A DNA stretch of 6,701 nucleotides from Rhizobium sp. Q54 (GTDB lineage Bacteria; Pseudomonadota; Alphaproteobacteria; Rickettsiales; UBA1997), in NCBI GenBank assembly GCA_945865855.1, contig CAMBES010000074.1, positions 1-6,701 on the forward strand, read 5' to 3'. Below, one piece after another: positions 4,918-6,701 of this stretch. Every line of letters begins with the position of its first letter. Position 1 is the first letter of the stretch. The translations under genes and the position numbers were made by a program. The notes under the pieces were generated by a model. That model was not told the DNA's origin. It did no database searches and saw only the letters and a list, made by a program, of their open reading frames with translations.

Positions 4918-6701
4918 TTACTCCGAACTCATTTCCTCAAGCTCTAGCCAACGAGATTCTGCAGCGTCGAGCTCTTTTTGATTCTTGGCAATTTCCATTG
5001 CGATGTGAGCAAGATTGGCAGAATTACGATCTTCAGTTGCGCTAAGTTCTTCACTAAGTTCATAAATTTTTATTCCCAACTTCTCAATTTTCGCCGGAAG
5101 TTTTTCAAGTTCGTGTTTGTATTTGTAGGTCATCTTCTTTTTAGCTGAAGACACTTCTTCTCTTGATTGCATGGGGCTTTGAGAGTTCCATGAATCGGAT
5201 TCTTGAAATATTCGACCACCTGCATTTGTCAAAGATTGCGGTTGTTTCTGCGAGGAAATGTAATCCGAATATCCACCAATGTGACTTGTAACCACACCAT
5301 CTCCTTCGAAGGCAAGAATCGAAGTCGCGACATTGTCCAAGAAATCACGATCGTGCGAAACCACGATTAGCGTGCCTTGATATCGATCTAAATAATCTAT
5401 GAGCATGTCTAAAGTGTCCATGTCGAGATCATTTGTAGGCTCGTCTAGGATCATAAAATTTCCTGGATTAGCTAAAGTTTTTGCAAGTAGCAGGCGATTT
5501 TGCTGGCCGCCAGAAAGTGTGCCTGCCAAGGCTTCGCGATCATTAGGATCGAAAAGAAAATTTTTCAAATAGCCGCAAATATGCGCAGTTTTTCCGTTGG
5601 CAAGTTTGACGTAATCGCCACCAGAATCGCAGAGAATTTCTTGAATAGATGAAGTGGGTTTTATCGCGCTGCGCGACTGATCGAAATAGGAAATATCGAT
5701 GTCTTTCGCTGGTTTAACTGTTCCAGAATCTGGCTTTTCTTCGCCAATAATCATTTTTAGAAAAGTTGATTTCCCCGTGCCATTTTTACCGATAATTCCA
5801 ATGCGCTCGCCACGCAAAATTTTCAGTGAAAGTTTTTCAATTAATTTTTTTTCACCAAAATTTTTACTCACATTATTTAGCGCTAAAATTACTTGCGGCG
5901 CATCTTCTTCAAGTTTTTGGGAAATGATTTTGATCTGATTTTTATTGGCGCTAACCAGCTTCCGCGTTGCTTCGAGCTTGGCTCGTAATTCCAGCAAATA
6001 ATGCAGACGCCCAATATTTCTTTTGCGTCTTCCGGTAACTCCTGTTTGCAACCAGCCACTTTCAAGCGCAACTTTTTTTTGCAGATTATTGAGCTCTCTC
6101 TGTTCATGTTCGACTATTCCGCGCGACCATTCATCGAAATTTTTATAGCCATTATTGTTAACTTTTAGCAACCCAGCGCGCAGCCAAAAAACTTTATTTG
6201 AAACGCGTTCCAAAAATTTACGATCATGTGAGATCACGATTAGCGCGCCACGGAAGTTTTGCAAATATCCTTCTAGCCATTCGATAACTTCTAAATCTAA
6301 GTGATTTGTTGGTTCATCAAGTAGCAAAACATCGGGCTCTAAAACTAAAGCACGAGCGAGATTGGCGCGGCGTTTTTGTCCGCCGGAAAGATTTTGAGTC
6401 AAAGAGTCTTTGTTGATCTGGAGATTGTCGCAGACGATGTCGATCAAGTAGAGTTTGTGTTCGTCAATTTTTAGTCCAGAAAGAATAAATTCTCCAACCG
6501 TCAAATTTTTTGGTAATTTTTCGCTTTGCGTTAAATAGCCACAAACAGCACCAGGCGTAAGAAAGCGATCACCGCAATCGAGATCGAATTCTCCGGCAAT
6601 AACATTCATCAAAGTTGTTTTGCCTACGCCATTTTTGCCGATTAAACAAACGCGGTCGCGAGGAAAGATGTTGAAATGTAAGTTCTCAAAGAGGATTTTT
6701 T
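4918..6701 (-). CDS. uup: Uup-type ABC-F ATPase (5'-truncated by window edge)
   Basis: A soluble tandem ABC ATPase of the ABC-F family. Uup proteins bind the ribosome/DNA and are linked to translation and to precise excision of transposons. There are 593 residues in the window, open to base 6701; numbering is from the first full codon. NBD1 has Walker A GKNGVGKTT (21-29), signature LSGGQ (104-108), Walker B LLLDEPTNHLD (from 125) and switch His158. The basic interdomain linker GWLQTGVTGRRKRNIGR (about 215-231) is typical of Uup. NBD2 has GKNGTGKST (304-312), LSGGQ (395-399), MILDEPTNDLD (from 416) and His449. Both catalytic glutamates are present. The C-terminal coiled coil (about 520-590, starting KKKMTYKYKHELEKLP) separates Uup from the other ABC-F types. 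A TTG at 6612 might be taken as the start, but it would cut Walker A in half. By comparison with the family only about 10-20 residues are missing. Confidence 0.95.
   Translation of the reverse strand, partial: KILFENLHFNIFPRDRVCLIGKNGVGKTTLMNVIAGEFDLDCGDRFLTPGAVCGYLTQSEKLPKNLTVGEFILSGLKIDEHKLYLIDIVCDNLQINKDSLTQNLSGGQKRRANLARALVLEPDVLLLDEPTNHLDLEVIEWLEGYLQNFRGALIVISHDRKFLERVSNKVFWLRAGLLKVNNNGYKNFDEWSRGIVEHEQRELNNLQKKVALESGWLQTGVTGRRKRNIGRLHYLLELRAKLEATRKLVSANKNQIKIISQKLEEDAPQVILALNNVSKNFGEKKLIEKLSLKILRGERIGIIGKNGTGKSTFLKMIIGEEKPDSGTVKPAKDIDISYFDQSRSAIKPTSSIQEILCDSGGDYVKLANGKTAHICGYLKNFLFDPNDREALAGTLSGGQQNRLLLAKTLANPGNFMILDEPTNDLDMDTLDMLIDYLDRYQGTLIVVSHDRDFLDNVATSILAFEGDGVVTSHIGGYSDYISSQKQPQSLTNAGGRIFQESDSWNSQSPMQSREEVSSAKKKMTYKYKHELEKLPAKIEKLGIKIYELSEELSATEDRNSANLAHIAMEIAKNQKELDAAESRWLELEEMSSE

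Noticed and set aside
5699..6107. Plus- and minus-strand short frames inside uup
   Set aside because: Both lie in other frames of a gene with a complete set of ABC motifs; shadows.
1..6701. Mobile element, CRISPR array, toxin-antitoxin pair or defence system
   Set aside because: No transposase, integrase, direct-repeat array or nuclease/toxin fold was seen; all identified genes except the 124-aa protein belong to common housekeeping or envelope families.

Overview
The window looks like ordinary chromosomal DNA from an AT-rich proteobacterium, most likely an alphaproteobacterium. That placement is inferred from protein character: a short RNase D without an HRDC domain whose first exonuclease motif reads AIDSETMGL, a Uup-type ABC-F protein, and envelope proteins (an outer-membrane factor lipoprotein, a periplasmic adaptor) that need a Gram-negative cell. 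No rRNA, tRNA, insertion sequence, CRISPR array or phage gene was recognised.

Left part (1-2351, all minus strand): three genes packed 5-6 nt apart, read in the order outer-membrane factor lipoprotein (NodT/OprM type), CecR-like TetR-family repressor, YbhG-like membrane-fusion protein. The last runs off the left edge. In E. coli the cecR (ybiH)-ybhG pair precedes the ABC exporter genes ybhF, ybhS and ybhR, so the transporter subunits are expected just beyond base 1. Here the cluster also carries its own outer-membrane channel as first gene, so it may encode a self-contained tripartite exporter under its own repressor. A 35-bp imperfect palindrome (2355-2389) lies directly before the first gene and is a good operator candidate.

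Middle (2352-4182, plus strand after a divergent intergenic region): a small unrecognised membrane-anchored or exported protein with four cysteines, an exported methionine sulfoxide reductase A, and a LysE/RhtB-type amino-acid exporter. The first two could share a transcript and both point to the periplasm; the third is separated by 63 nt.

Right part (4183-6701, minus strand): uup, cut at its 5' end by the window edge, followed by rnd (RNase D). A short hairpin with a T-run lies in the 29-nt convergent gap between rnd and the LysE-type gene.

None of the start codons has a clear Shine-Dalgarno sequence at normal spacing, which may be a trait of the genome. I found no convincing evidence for a wholly new system. 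The most interesting items are the palindromic operator candidate and the exporter cluster it would control.
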